The notes: generated from the letters alone by a model not told the origin. A DNA stretch of 64,000 bases from Saccharum officinarum (GCA_020631735.1 CM036159.1:96960701-97024700); one strand, 5' to 3'. Positions 1 to 12,300 are shown, numbered from the stretch's first letter. Made by a program: numbers and translations.

Positions 1-63
1 TCCACCAACGATTTGATCCAACGGATGATCTCTTGCAATGCTAGTAGGTTGGAGTATTGGGAA

Positions 64-3000
64 TTAGTTACTTCCACTAGCTTGACCTTGATCTTGCACT
101 TCATCATGAGAACCACTAGAGCTTGCTTGATTTGTATCAATTTGCACACTTTGGTTGATCACATGAATATCATCATCATCAACTTGCCTTGGCCTAACAT
201 CACCAATGTCCATATTTTTCATTGCATTTGCCAATTGATCTCCTCTCACATCATCAAGGTTTTGATCTTCATTTTGAGATCCTTGGGTTTCATCAAACTT
301 AACATCATGAACTTCTTTCAAGGTGCCATTAGTGAGATTTCAAACTCTATATGCCTTGCTTGTGGTAGAATAACCAAGTAAGAACCCTTTATCATATTTA
401 TTTTCAAACTTGCTCAATCTAGTGCCTTTCTTGAGAATATAGCATTTGCAACCAAACCCTCTAAAGTATGCAATATTGGGCTTTCTTCTATTCAATAGCT
501 TATATGGTGTCTTCCCAAGCTTCCCATGGCAATAGAGACGGTTGCTACAATAGCAAGCCGTGTTGATGGCTTCACTCCAAAATGAATGACTCACATTGTA
601 TTCACTAAGCATTGATCTAGCCATGTCAATCAAGGTTCTTTTTTTTCCTTTCAACTACACCATTGGATTGAGGAGTGTATGTTGGTGAGAATTGATGTCC
701 AATACCGAGATCATCACACAAATCTTCAATTCTTGTGTTCTTAAACTCACTACCATTATCACTTCTAATCTTCTTGATAGTTGTCTTAAACTCATTTTGC
801 ACCCTTTTTACAAAAGATTTGAATAGATCATGTACATCACTCTTGTCATAAAGAAAGAACACCTAAGTGTATCTAGTGTAGTCATCCACTATCACAAAAC
901 CATACTTATTGCCACCAATGCTAGTGTATGTTGTTGGCCCAAACAAGTCCATGTGCAATAGCTCAAATGCCTTTAATGTGCTCATTTCACTCTTACTAGG
1001 ATGTGCGTTTCTAACTTGTTTACCGGCTTGACAAGCACTACAAGGTTTATCCTTCTCAAAGGTAACATCCTTCAATCCTCTAACCAAGTCATACCTTAAA
1101 AGTTTGTTCAATTATTTCATTCCAACATGACCAAGCCTTCTATGCCATAACCAACCCATACTAGATTTGCTAAGCAAACATGATGTCAATTGTGTCTCAC
1201 TATCATTGAAGTCAACCAAGTACAAGCTACCATGTCTAAATCCTTTGAATATCAAATTTGATCCATCAACACTTATGACTTCAACATCATCACTACTAAA
1301 TATGCACATGAAGCCAAGATCACAAAGTTGTGCCACCGACAAAAGATTGAAATCCAAGCTCTCAACTAGCAACATATTAAATATGCTCATGTCATTTGAA
1401 ATAGCAATTTTACTAAGCCCCTTCACTTTGTCTTTCTTTTTGTTGCCAAAAGTGATAGCATCAAAACCATCATTTTGACTTGTATCAATTGATTTAAACA
1501 TACAAGAATCCTCAGTCATATATTGAGTGCACCCACTATCAAGCACCCAATGCCTTCCTCCGGCTTTGTAATTGACCTACAAGATAAGATCAATTCTTTT
1601 TTAGGTACCCAAACTTGTTTGGGTCCTCCAAGGTTAGTGACCAAGCTCTTTGGTACCCAAATGGCTTTCTTCTTTGAGCCCATCCATGGTGCACCAATGA
1701 ACTTAGCATGAACACCATTTGTACCCTTGGTAAGTATATAGAAAGAATCAAACTTAATTGAGGATACATTAGCATTTGTTTTCTTGTTCATGCATTGTTG
1801 CTCTATGTGACCAACTTGCTTGCAACTTTTGCAATAGCTACCATTGTTCTTCACAAAACGAGTCTTGTGAGGAGCAAAAGTGGCCTTGCCTTTCTTGGGG
1901 TTATAGCCCAATCCCTCTTTGTAGAGAGAAGCTCTTTGGCTATCCAAGCACATAAGCAAGCGGTCCTCACCACCATAAGCCTTAGCTAAGGTGTGATTGA
2001 GCTCTTTTACCTCCTTCTTAAGATTTTCATTCTCAACTATAAGTGTGGAGTCACAAGTGAAACCATCATTACTAGATGAGGATGATATAGATGCGCTACA
2101 TGAAGGGTTAGTGGGAGCAACAACAATAGGCTTATGAAAAGATTCATCAATTATATCACATGATATGCCTATGTTGCAAGTTTTAGCTTTCTCAACATTA
2201 GTTGGCATGTTCTCACATTTTTCAACTAGAGAGGAATGAGCTTCTTCAAGCTTAGTATGAGACTTTTGAAGCTTCTTATGGTCTACCTTTAGACTCTCAT
2301 AAGATGCCCTAAGCTCATCAAGTTCTTGCATAAGGTTTTTCTTATCCTTAAGCAAGCCCTTGCACTCCTTTCTAGATTCTTTAAAATGTTAAGTGCAATC
2401 TTCTAGCATAGTGATTAGTTTATCTTTAGTGAATTCTTCTTTGTCACTATCACTAGCATTATCATAATCACTCTCATCGTCGGATGATACCTTAGCAGCC
2501 TTGGCCATGAAGCACGATGGAGTGTCGAAGAGGAAGACCTTATCTTGGATGGCAATGCTAGCATGTCCCTTCTTATTGCTCTTATTGTCATCCTCATCAT
2601 CACTTGAGGAATCATCACTATCCCATGTAGCAACATGAGAATCATTCTTCTTCCTATAAGAGCTCTCCTTCTTTTCTTGCTTCTTCTTTTGCTTCTTCCT
2701 CTCTTTCTTGATAGCATCTTCATCATCACTATTATAAGGACACTTTGCAATGAGATGATCTTTGCTATGGCATCTAAAGCATCTCATGGTATGCTCATTC
2801 TTCTTAGATGAGTTCTTCCTCCTCCTTGCACGATAGCCCTTCTTCTTCATGAATTTGTCAAATTACTTGATAAAGATAGCCATCTTCTCATCAATGTCAT
2901 CACTATCACAAGAGCTTGAGTCTTTATCACTTGATTCAATCTTGGACTTGCCCTTGGATGTGGTGGCTTTGAATGCCACACTCTTCTTCTTTTCATTATC

Positions 3001-3658
3001 TTTCTTCTTATTTTCCTTCTTCTTCTTCTTGACCAACTCATCCTTCTCATCATCTTCTCTATATGAATCATCGGTCATCACCTCTTGAAATATTTGTTGA
3101 GGAGTTAAATCCTTCAATGTAGTCCTCACTAGCACGGTGATCAATGTCAAACCTCTTGGGCAAGCTTATCAATAACTTCGTAGAGAATTGATTGTCCTTG
3201 ACCTCCTCATCAAGTGCCTTGAGCTCATTGACAATGACTTGCAACCGATAAAACATTTCCGGTATACTCTCATCATCTTGCATCTTAAAGTTTGAAAATT
3301 TTTCTTGCAAGATATATGCTTTAGCGGTCTTTGTGCCTTCGGTGCCCTCAAATGTTTCTTCAAGCTTGGCCCAAGCATCATGAGCAATTTCAATGTTCTT
3401 CACTTGCTCAAATGTATTGTCATCTAGTGCCTCATGAAGAGCACTAATGGTAATGTCATTGCATTGGAGCTTCTTCTCTTCCACCGGTGTAGGTGCTTCC
3501 GGATTAGCAACCTCAAATTTTGTTTTGGTGACCTTCCACACTTCTCTATTGATTGAGTTGAGGTGTGCGGTCATCTTAACCCTCCAATATGCATAATTTA
3601 TGCCATCAAAGTGAGGTGCCTTCTCGGTGTTGTTGATGTGCAAACTTAATTGAGCCAT
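64..3658 (-). pseudogene. copia gag-pol polyprotein, broken by stops and frameshifts
   Basis: The reading starts at 3658 with a UBN2/DUF4219-like gag (3658-3068). An acidic, lysine-rich stretch follows. Zinc knuckle 1 (C-x2-C-x4-H-x4-C) lies at 2781-2740. A coiled-coil-like stretch then leads to zinc knuckle 2 (1833-1792). The protease motif LDSGCTQYMT is near 1543 and the pre-integrase motif WHRRLGH near 1125. The integrase core (1111-340) shows HMDLFGP, SDNGSEF and the glutamate in NGVVERK. Breaks seen: stops near 2860, 2360, 1111 and 862 (the last where TGG for Trp is expected), and a frameshift in a T-run near 640. The protein cannot be made in one piece. The frame from 321 to 64 is the variable linker before RT. 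Confidence 0.88.
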
Positions 3659-3703
3659 TTCTTCTTCACCATAGGTTGTTAAGCCTCAAATAAACGGTGC
3701 CTC

Positions 3704-3716
3704 GGCTCTGATACCA
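3704..3716 (-). other. primer-binding site of the left copia element
   Basis: Read on the minus strand this is TGGTATCAGAGCC, which matches the 3' end of plant initiator Met-tRNA. It lies two bases inside the LTR end at 3719, where minus-strand DNA synthesis would be primed. Confidence 0.9.
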
Positions 3717-4596
3717 CTTGTAAGGTCCAAATGGCTAGAAGGGGGGAGGGTGAATAGCCTATTTAAAAATCTACAAGCTTCACTAAATAACCATGCTAGT
3801 ATAAAAGATGGCTAAGCAAATTCTAGCACTAGCTCAACTACACTATGCAAGCCACCTATACAATACTAGTAAAGCAAAGCTATGATCTCTAATACACACC
3901 AACAAGACTAAGTCACTAAGCCACTTACTCCTATGTGATAAAGGCTACACTAAGCAAACTAAACTAGGACTAGTACAAGAAAGTAAAGAGCAAGTGGCTT
4001 GATTCTTATACCAATGATGTAGAGAAGTAATGCACTCAAAGAATCAATCACAATGATCAACCACAAGAGAAATCCTTGGCAAAGAGATGACATAAGATTT
4101 TTACCGAGGTTCACTTGCTTCCCGGTAAGCTACTCCTCATTGTGGCGATGCACCCACTTATCGGTTCGCGAGCTAATCGACTATCAAGAGTCGAGCCCTC
4201 GGCGGGCGCCACACAACCGCACACAAGATGGGGATCCTCCAAGCCATGAGCTCCACTAGAGTATCTAATTTGCGAACTCCGACGGGGAAGGATCAAGAAC
4301 CTCTTACAACACTTGGTGAGGGCTCCAACAAACTCCAATTGTGAGCTCAATCACCTCCGCTGCTCCAAGCTGTCTACCATGTCGGGAAACACGGAAGAGT
4401 AACTAGAAATCCACAGCAACTCGAAGATCAAGTGCCTCTAGAATGCAACTCTCAAGCAATGCACTTGAATCTCACTCAATCTCACTCAAGATGTGCAACT
4501 AATCAAAGAGATGAGTGGAGGAGTTGTTCTCTAGCTCAAAGGATGTCTCTAGGTCTCAAAATGTGCAAGAGTTACCCTCAAACCCCGGACATCTTC

Positions 4597-4604
4597 TATT
4601 TATA
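4597..4604 (-). promoter_or_regulatory. LTR TATA box
   Basis: TATAAATA on the minus strand, placed between the CpG palindrome array and the rest of the LTR. The same box in the same place is seen in the LTRs at 6587, 23178 and 39539. Confidence 0.7.
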
Positions 4605-4639
4605 GCGAAGGGGTACGCAACTAGCCATTACCGGACGAC

Positions 4640-5040
4640 GCAGTTAAAAACGTACTGACCGGACGCACCGGTCAGGGTGACCGGACGCGTCTGGTCACTA
4701 CAGGACAAGCGAAAACAGTGCGCGTCAGAAGTAGCCATTGTCGTGACCGGACGCGCTCCAGCGTTCGACCGAACGCGCTGCACCTAGCATCCGGTCGGAG
4801 TCCAGTAAGCTCGCACCATGACCGGACGCGTCCGTTCGCACGTGACCGGACGCGCCGCGCGTCTGGTCGGCTCTACGACCGGCTCTGCCCCTCTGGGTGC
4901 CTGACCGAACACTCTGGTCCCGTGATGGACCGGATGCGCCGGTTGTAAACCCTGGCACCCGCGCCTGACAGCTGCTGAGAACTGACCAGACGCGTCCGGT
5001 CAAACCGTGACCGCATCCGGTGCAGCGTCCGGTCACCATA
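4640..5040 (-). repeat. CpG-rich palindromic motif array in LTR U3
   Basis: Many degenerate copies of a motif close to the 18-bp palindrome GACCGGACGCGTCCGGTC are packed here, with half-sites such as GACCGGACGCG and variable spacing. In LTR orientation the array ends just upstream of the TATA box. It is probably a promoter-proximal regulatory array; that role is inferred. Confidence 0.7.
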
Positions 5041-6144
5041 GTGACCACCGTTCGCCTCCGTTTCTTTTCTGACTTTTGACGCAGTAGAAAATAGGCATTT
5101 CACTTTCCCAAAAAGGGTCGAATCCCGCCTCGCAAGCTCGGCGGAAGGGAGAGAGGAACCCAGAACCCCTCTCTATTGCTTAAACTCCACTGCCTTCGCA
5201 AATGTGCTAACGCCACCAAGTGTACACCACCATATGCATGTGTGTTAGCATTTCACCAATATTTTTCAAGGCGTTATGTTAGCTCTCTACTAGATCCTAA
5301 TGCATATGCTCAAGACATTGATCTAGTGGCACTTGATTCCCGAGCTAACTGTGATTGCCCCTCTTGATAGTCGGCTATGTATCCTAAACCTGGTCAATCA
5401 CTTCTCTATACATCTTAGATCGGCAAAAGAAAAACCCTATGGTTATACCTTTGCCTTGCGCTCTTAGATCCTTCTCTTTCGCTTGATCATCATGTCCATC
5501 ATTTTATGTGCATTCCTTCATGATCTTGCTCATCATTTCATGCACCAAAACATGTGGTCTTGTGGCCATCTGAAAGTCCTATGTTTGGTGTTGGTAATTA
5601 GTGACAATGCCTAAGTACTAATCCTATGTCTAAGTTGTATATAGCATATGAGGATTAGTACATTCCAAGGTTGGTGACAAGATGGACATGATGATCATGA
5701 TGATCACACTTGGATTTGGACGCAACCCTATGTGATCAAGGCAAATGTATACGCTTAAGGGTTGTGTTTTAGTAACTAAGACACCTAGTGTGTGTGGTTA
5801 CATTATAGGTTAGATAGCCGTACTATAAAGAGGGGAATGACGCGGCTATTGAACTCCTAAGTGCCTCTAGGTGTGCATTTCATAATCATATGCATTTGGA
5901 TAGAACTAATAACGCCTCGAAAAATGATTATGAAAATGCTAACACACTCACACATGACGAGATCACTTGGTAGTGTTAGCACGTTTACGAAGGCGGTGGA
6001 GTTTGAGCGGTAGAGAGGGTTTGGGGTCCTCTCTCCCTCCCACCGAGCTTGCGAGGCGGGATTCATGCGTTTTCGAGGAGTTGAAACGACTATTTTCCAC
6101 TACGCCGGAAGTCAAAAAAGAAACGGAGGCGAACGGAGGTTACA

Positions 6145-6540
6145 GAGGTGACCGGACGCTGGACCGGACACGGTCTCTGTTTGACCGGATGCGTCCGGTC
6201 AGTGTTCAGCGTCTGCGCGTGTTTCTGTTTTTGATCGGACGCGGTGGCGCGTCCGGTCACAGTCAATCAGACGCATCCGGTCGTTCAGGGAGCATACTGG
6301 ACTCCAACCGGACGCTGGCACTGTGGCGTCCGGTCAGCTCTGCAGCGCGTCCGGTCGCTGTTTTGTTGTACGCAGTCTCTGCTTGACCAGCGCGTCCGGT
6401 CCGTTACGGGACCAGCACGTCCGGTCGATCCCAGCGCATCCGGTCCACGCAACGAGCGCGTCCGATCAGTGCTTCGCGGCATAGCCGTTGTGCGATCGGC
6501 GCGTCCGGTCAGTGTGACCAACGCGTCCGGTCAGCGCGAC
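6145..6540 (+). repeat. CpG-rich palindromic motif array in LTR U3
   Basis: This is the same degenerate GACCGGACGCG / CGCGTCCGGTC motif array as in the neighbouring LTR, here in plus orientation. It sits about 50 bp upstream of the TATA box at 6587. Confidence 0.7.
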
Positions 6541-6586
6541 TGCAGCGTTTTCAAGTGCGTAACGGCTATATTCGAAGGGGTACATC

Positions 6587-6594
6587 TATAAATA
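6587..6594 (+). promoter_or_regulatory. LTR TATA box
   Basis: TATAAATA directly downstream of the CpG palindrome array. The position and sequence are conserved in the three related LTRs. Confidence 0.7.
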
Positions 6595-7605
6595 CTCATT
6601 GGCCGGCTCAAGGCTCTCTCTCTTGGACATTTAACATACTTGTGAGCACTTTGAGCTAAGCAACTCCCCTCCCACTCATCTCTCTTGCTTATTTGCATAT
6701 TCGAAGTGAGATTAAGTGATCCAAGTGCATTTACATTGTGAGATTGCATCTAGTTGGCACTTGGTGGTTGATTTGCTGCAGGATTCTTGTTTCTCTTGGT
6801 GGTTGCCGACACCTAGACGGCTTGGAGCAGCTTGGAGGCATTGGCAAGAGTTGGTGATTATTCTTGGCCACCTTCGGTGATTGTGAGAGGTTTGTGCCTA
6901 CCTCGGCAAAGCGCCAAAGGCAACGTTAGTGAATTGCTCGTGTCATTTGCAACCTTTTGCCATTTGGTAGGTTCTTGTGGCGCCTTTTGAGAGGCTCGGT
7001 GTGTGACCGATTGGCCACCGAACCACGTGGTGAAGAGGGACACAATGGGGACTAGCGTGCTGGCAAGCACGTGAACCTCGGGATAAATCTTCGTGTTATC
7101 ACTTTCATATTGTGATTGATTGATCCCGGTGTTCGGTTGTCTTGGTATTCATTGTTGATTATATTGGTTGGCTCAATACTTCGCCCCTCGGTGAAACTCT
7201 CCTAACTCAACTCCGCATTACCTTCTTAGTTATCTTTGCTAGCTAGTTGGCTTTGCTAGAGTAGCTTATTTATGTAGCTTGCTAGTTGTAGTTACCTTCT
7301 CGGTTTGACTTGTGCGGTTGAGTGCAAATACTAGAATTGTGAATTGGATAGGTGGCTTGCAAACACCCCGTAGACTAAGCAAAATTCGCATCTCGCTATT
7401 TGTTATATTGATAAATTTGTTTAGCTTGTCTTTGTAGAAAATTTTAAAAGGCTCTTCACCCCCTCTAGCCATCAAGACCTTTCACCATCTCTCCATGCCA
7501 TTTCCACCTTCATCACATGTTGCTTATGCCTAGCTTAATCACACTTGATACAATAGTATTAGCAACTTGGTGTTATTAATTACCAAAACCAAACTTGGGC
7601 TTTCA

Positions 7606-8047
7606 GCTGGCGCATGGGCTACCCCTCCGGCTATGCCTTTGGTTGCTCCGTGTGCCGCATAGGCGGACACAGCGGCGACAGAACCCACCAACAATGGCAC
7701 GGTGGCCCGGCGAGGCGACAGGGAAGCCGGCGCGGGCGTGATGGCACCGGGCTGCGCCGCTAGGATTTGACCGCGCCAAAGCTGCCGTGGTGGCGCGGCA
7801 TAACATCGGGCCACCAGAGCCGGGAAGAGGGAGGGTTGAAGCGCACGTCTTTGGGAGAGGCAGAGCTCGTCGCGAAGCTGAGTCGGAGAGGGCGTAGCTG
7901 CGGTATCATGGCTTCAGCAGCGTCGCGACGTCGGGGAGGGTGAAGGGGGCACGGTGGCCGCTCAGCCGGGCTTCCTCGCGAGGGGCGGCACGCGGTGCAT
8001 AGGGCAGGTGGGGGCGACGGTGAGGGCCGGGGGGTTGTTTTCTGCTA
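7606..8047. other. GC-rich stretch with no assignable gene
   Basis: GC-rich sequence between the copia LTR and the MITE. The open frames on both strands are alanine-, arginine- and proline-rich and match no family I know. No repeat ends or splice-defined exons are visible. Confidence 0.4.
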
Positions 8048-8438
8048 CTCCCTCCGTCTCGGAGTAAACGCACTTCTACGTTTCAATTTTTTTCCCACAA
8101 TAGAAAGTCACGGTAGAGTCTGTAGCAGCCTAAAGCTGCCAGCTGACAAGCTGCAAGGATCAGCAACAAAATAAAATAATGGACATAGAAAAAAAGGAAA
8201 AGTGACGGGAGTACGCGAAAGCCTCTGGACCACTCGTTTGGTCATACTGAGGCCCCCCCGTGTCCTCTCCATTTCCCTTGCCTGTAGACCACATAGCAGA
8301 CGTGCACGAAGAGGTGCGGGTCCGCGGGTGACAGGATGTCACTGACTTGTACAGAAGCAGGGCAATTTTGTCATTTTACATATAACATTGGTATGCATGC
8401 ACAATTCTAGATGTGCAAATATAATGGGACAAAGGGAG
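8048..8438. mobile_element. Stowaway-like MITE (boundaries uncertain)
   Basis: The left end CTCCCTCCGTCTC after a TA dinucleotide (8046-8047) is the classic grass Stowaway terminus. Two right ends are possible. One is CAAAGGGAG before TA at 8439-8440, giving 391 bp. The other is GACGGGAG ending at 8211 before TA at 8212-8213, giving 164 bp. The second pairs better with the left end. There is no coding capacity. Confidence 0.6.
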
Positions 8439-8870
8439 TACTTCCGCAAGTGTCTAGAAGGCACGGGTGGAAGTCGTGGCGTCGCAGGTGGCGGATGGGC
8501 AGAAATAAGGGCAGGCAGCGAAAGGAAGGGAAAAAAATTAAGGAAATCCAGGGAAAGGAGGGGAAATAAGGAAACCTAATGCTACAGTAACATGGAGCAG
8601 TGACGGATGACGTGGCCACGCGGGTGATCAACTTTGGTATATAGGAATAAAGTTTACTGGAAGAACGCCTCACGTGTTGCTGCGGGAATCGCTGGTGAAA
8701 TTTTACTACTTATTTTTACTAATATGATTAGATAAATATCATAATACATGTTAGTGGATGATTTTTAGTATTCTAATGTGGATAACTAAATATATGTTAG
8801 TAAATGATGTGGTTTGCTAATGTGAATAGCTTGAATGAAGATATAATGTCATGTGTTAGTTAGATGTGTT
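8439..8870. other. intergenic, no gene seen
   Basis: Begins with a purine-rich stretch of broken short frames, then becomes AT-rich with loose repeats of 'tgttagt(g/a)(g/a)atg'. Nothing here supports a gene. Confidence 0.4.
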
Positions 8871-9062
8871 AGTGGATGCTGATGTGGACATTTTGCATGA
8901 CGAGATAGTGGAATGTGCTAGTGGGATCTTCTAGTGGATGCCGATGTGGATATTTTGCATGGCAAGATAAATTGCTAAAGAAATTTATCTTTATAATATG
9001 CTGGTGTGGACATTTTGTATGGCAAGATAAATTGCTAGTAAGATTTATCTTTATAAGAGATA
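8871..9062 (+). repeat. degenerate tandem repeat, about 60 bp units
   Basis: Three successive units share 'gatgtggacattttgcatg' followed by 'gcaagataaattgct' and 'atttatctttata', starting near 8878, 8941 and 9002. The second and third units are closest to each other. It resembles the internal part of an AT-rich MITE, but no terminal inverted repeats could be fixed. Confidence 0.55.
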
Positions 9063-9116
9063 TAGATTTATTGTGCCTCCTGTTGTAATGCAGCATATGG
9101 CCATGTTAGCTAGTTC

Positions 9117-9233
9117 TATATAAAGCAACTGTGCTTTAGTATTTTTTTTAATAAAAAGTTTTTTAAAAATGTGCTTTGAGTTCAGCAGCACATGTTTTAT
9201 CGAACCCGGCCCAGACTGCAGCGGCCAGGCCCA
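9117..9233 (+). promoter_or_regulatory. candidate promoter of the WDR6-like gene
   Basis: TATATAAA lies at 9117-9124. Two GGCCCA motifs (site II type) lie at 9208-9213 and 9228-9233, and an AACCTAA telo-box-like motif near 9289. Site II plus telo-box is typical of plant genes for translation and RNA modification. The transcription start is not determined. The TATA box may belong to the neighbouring AT-rich repeat instead. Confidence 0.4.
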
Positions 9234-9363
9234 ATGTTTGAAGGGACTGATGGAGTTACGGAGGGAATGCAAATCGATCCCAAACCCCAAACCTAATCGA
9301 GCTTCGAGCGGCAGCCGTCGCCGTCAATTCCAAGCGCTAGTCTCAGCCTACGCCGCCTCGCCG

Positions 9364-12300
9364 ATGGCCGCCGGCGGCCACCTCCGTCCGGGCTCCTACC
9401 TGGGAGACGTCTCCGCGCTCTCCTTCCTCCCCTCCTCGCCGCACCCTCTCCTCCTCGCTGGTACGCTCCCGTCTCCTTCCTCCCCTCCTCGCCGCATGCC
9501 CTCCCGCGCCTACGTGGCTCGCCCGCGCCGCTGTGGAATGCGTGTGTCGTCTCTGCTTGCCTCAGCGGACGGGTGATAACATCCACGGCCTTCGCCCTGT
9601 GGCCGCAGGCACCGGATCGCAGCTGCTCTTGTTCGAGGTGGGCGCCGCCAGGCTCGTCGCGTCGTTCCGAGTGTTCGACGGGGTGCGCGTCCACGGTATC
9701 GAGCCCCGGAGCGGAGGCCCCGACAGCTACACGCTCGCGGTGTTCGGCGAAAGGAGGGTGAAGCTATTCTCCCTCGGATTCGGTGTTGAAGCAGATGGCG
9801 GCGAGGTGGGCGAGGCGCGGCTGGAGCTGGAGCAGAGGATCCCGGGCTTCGACCATTGGGTGCTCGACGCTCATTTCCTGGAGGTACCACGCTTGGTTCG
9901 CACTCTTATTGTGGAATCTGAAGTGGAGCTTTTCGTTTTTACCAACCTTGCTACGACACCGGTGCAGGTCGATGAGCTGCTTGCGATTGGTCTGAGTGAT
10001 AATTCAGTAACGCTGTGGGATCTGAGCAAGTGTGCGTTGGTTACCCGAGTGAAGTCTCCAGGTTTGATGACCATGCATCTCCGTGCTAACTTTGGTCCAA
10101 TTGGCATATGACCTGTGCTAAATTCCCCGTCCATGTTTGCTTACAAAATTGCCTTCTGGGTGCAGAGAAGTGCCTTCTGTATTCCATGAGAATGTGGGGA
10201 GACTCTGTTAGAGAGCTTCTTGTGGCATCCGGGACCATTTTAAACGAGGTAAGCTTTCCAGGCTCTCAAGCTTTTTCTGTTTCAGTTCCAGTTTAACTGT
10301 TCTAGGAGAATCTTTCTAAATGTCCGTACGAGGAAGTTCACATCCATCAGAAATATAGCTCTCAACTGTAGTCCTATTTTCCAGATTCTCATATGGAAAT
10401 TGGCACCACAAGTTATGGGATCCTCCATGGTATGCTCGAATGAAGGAGATACTTCTGATGTAAACAGTCCCAAGATTATAAATCCTGATGATAATCAGCG
10501 CATGACAGTTCATCTTGGTAGGCTGAAGGAGCATGAAGGCTCAATATTCCGAATAGCTTGGTCCTCTGATGGATCAAAGTTTATGTCTGTTTCTGATGAC
10601 CGTAGGTTGGTTTATTTTTATTTGGGCTCTCACTACCTGCACCAGTAACTTTTTTTAGACTGCCTTTCATGATATTGTTGACCTATTTAGTTTCACTGAT
10701 GTGGCAGTGCTCGCGTGTGGATGTTGAGTTTCAAATCACAGGGTTTTGTCAATCAGACAGCCAGTCAAGACAATGTCGAAATTATACCAAAACTCACTCT
10801 TTTTGGGCATAGTGCTAGGATATGGGACTGCTATGTTTCTGATTCTGTAAGTTTGTGATACTTTGTTCCCTCTCCCTTTGTATGTGCATCATTTGGCTAT
10901 ACTTTATTTTTACTTGTATTTCTAATTTGGAAAGATGTCACCAAACTTTTTTCCCCTGAATAAATAGAAATTTTGTAAAATTTCCAGTTCATCTTTTTTA
11001 CTTTTTTTTAAAAAAAAAGTTTTAGACTTCTTACTGTTTGCAACTGTACTAGATGGTTATAACTGCTGGTGAGGATTGTACTTGTTGCATTTGGGGAATG
11101 GATGGGAAGCTAATCAAGATGTTCAAAGAACACATGTAAGTTGGAAAGATGTGGCTGTTAGACTGTAACTTTTTAGTAATTTGGTGTTTAACTATCTGAA
11201 CTCCGCCTATGTTGACTGGAAGACTTTCTTAAGTCGTCTCAACATAGCCGGTCCCAAGCCCGGGTAAAGGAGGAGGGTGTGTTAAGGTCTGGCAAACCAA
11301 CAGTAAAAAACAGCCACTCTCATGGATTTGAAACCCACAAGAGATTCGTTGGGGCGTAACCCTCTTAGCGACGCGCTACATCGGAACCCGGGTGTGGTGT
11401 TAAATGGGCAAGGGCCGGGTCGTCATCCCCTTAGTGGCGCGTCGTATCGTGACCCGGGTACGATGAAAAATGAGCAAGGGTCGGGCCGTCGCAACCTTAG
11501 TGGCGCGCTACATCTACGTCCGGGTGTAGTGAAAAATGAGCAAGGGTCTTCGCACTTCCCTCGACGGGTGCGAAGGGTAAGGAAGCTAGCCGAGCCAACT
11601 AGGATTCGTCTAGGTAGCTGGAATGTAGGGTCTCTAACGGGTAAGCTAAGAGAGCTAGTCGATGCAGCAATTAGAAGGCATGTAAATATTCTATGCGTTC
11701 AGGAGACTAAATGGAAGGGCCAGAAGGCGAAGGAGGTGGAGGATACTGGCTTCAAACTTTGGTACACGGGGACAACATCGGGTAGGAATGGTGTAGGCAT
11801 CTTGATCGATAGGAGCCTTAAGGATGGTGTCGTTGATGTTAGGAGGCAAGGCGACCGGATTATCTTGGTCAAGCTGCTAGTTGGAGATTCGGTTCTGAAT
11901 GTGATCAGTGCCTATGCCCCTCAGGTAGGTCTTAGCGAGGGCACCAAGAGGCAGTTTTGGGAAGATCTTGATAGCATGGTTAGTACCGTGCCTATCAGCG
12001 AGAAACTCTTTATAGGAGGAGACCTCAACGGCCATGTTGGTGCGACTAATGTAGGTTTCGAGCGGGTGCACGGGGGGTTCGGGTATGGTAGTAGGAATCA
12101 AGAGGGGGAGGATGTTTTGAACTTCGTGCTGGCCTATGACTTGTTGATAGCGAACACCCTCTTTAGGAAGAGGGAATCTCATCTAGTAACCTTTCGTAGT
12201 GGACAACACTCGAGCCAGATCGACTTTATCCTTGCAAGGAGGGAGGATAGACGTGCTTGCTTTGATTGTAAGGTGTTACCTGGGGAGTGTGTTGTCCCTC

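Larger units (their letters stand above)
5571..7484 (+). mobile_element. solo LTR of a SIRE-like copia (type B), plus orientation
   Basis: The sequence begins TGAAAGTCC and ends GACCTTTCA, so it has short inverted ends and TG...CA termini. It is flanked by a perfect 5-bp duplication CCATC (5566-5570 and 7485-7489). It is the reverse complement counterpart of the LTR at 38631-40616. No internal region is present, so it is a solo LTR left by recombination between the two LTRs of an element inserted into the older type A LTR. Confidence 0.93.
1..7605 (-). mobile_element. Ty1/copia element (SIRE/Maximus-like), defective, runs off left edge
   Basis: On the minus strand the order is LTR (from 7605 down to 3719), primer-binding site (3716-3704), gag (from 3658), a long gag tail with two zinc knuckles, protease, then integrase. 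Reverse transcriptase and RNase H would lie left of position 1. Protease-integrase upstream of RT is the Ty1/copia order. The long acidic, lysine-rich gag tail and roughly 2-kb LTR suggest the SIRE/Maximus lineage; this is inferred, not tested. The LTR is split by a younger solo LTR. The left LTR and the left target duplication are not in the window. Confidence 0.88.
3719..7605 (-). repeat. copia LTR (type A), interrupted by a solo LTR
   Basis: The LTR runs from TGTAAGGTCC at 3719 to GGGCTTTCA at 7605. Removing the 5571-7484 insertion and one copy of its target duplication leaves about 1.97 kb, close in length and order to the uninterrupted copy at 22375-24256. It contains a TATAAATA box on the minus strand (4604-4597) and a CpG-rich palindromic array just upstream of it. 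Open frames inside it are chance. Confidence 0.88.

Noticed and set aside
4725..5103. Arginine-rich frames in the CpG-rich segments (also near 6285-6591, 23384-23689, 39675-40004)
   Set aside because: They arise from the repeated GACCGGACGCG motif in the LTR U3 regions.
9293..9890. Minus-strand frames opposite the first exons of the WDR6-like gene
   Set aside because: GC-rich shadows. The plus strand gives a continuous spliced protein with canonical splice sites.
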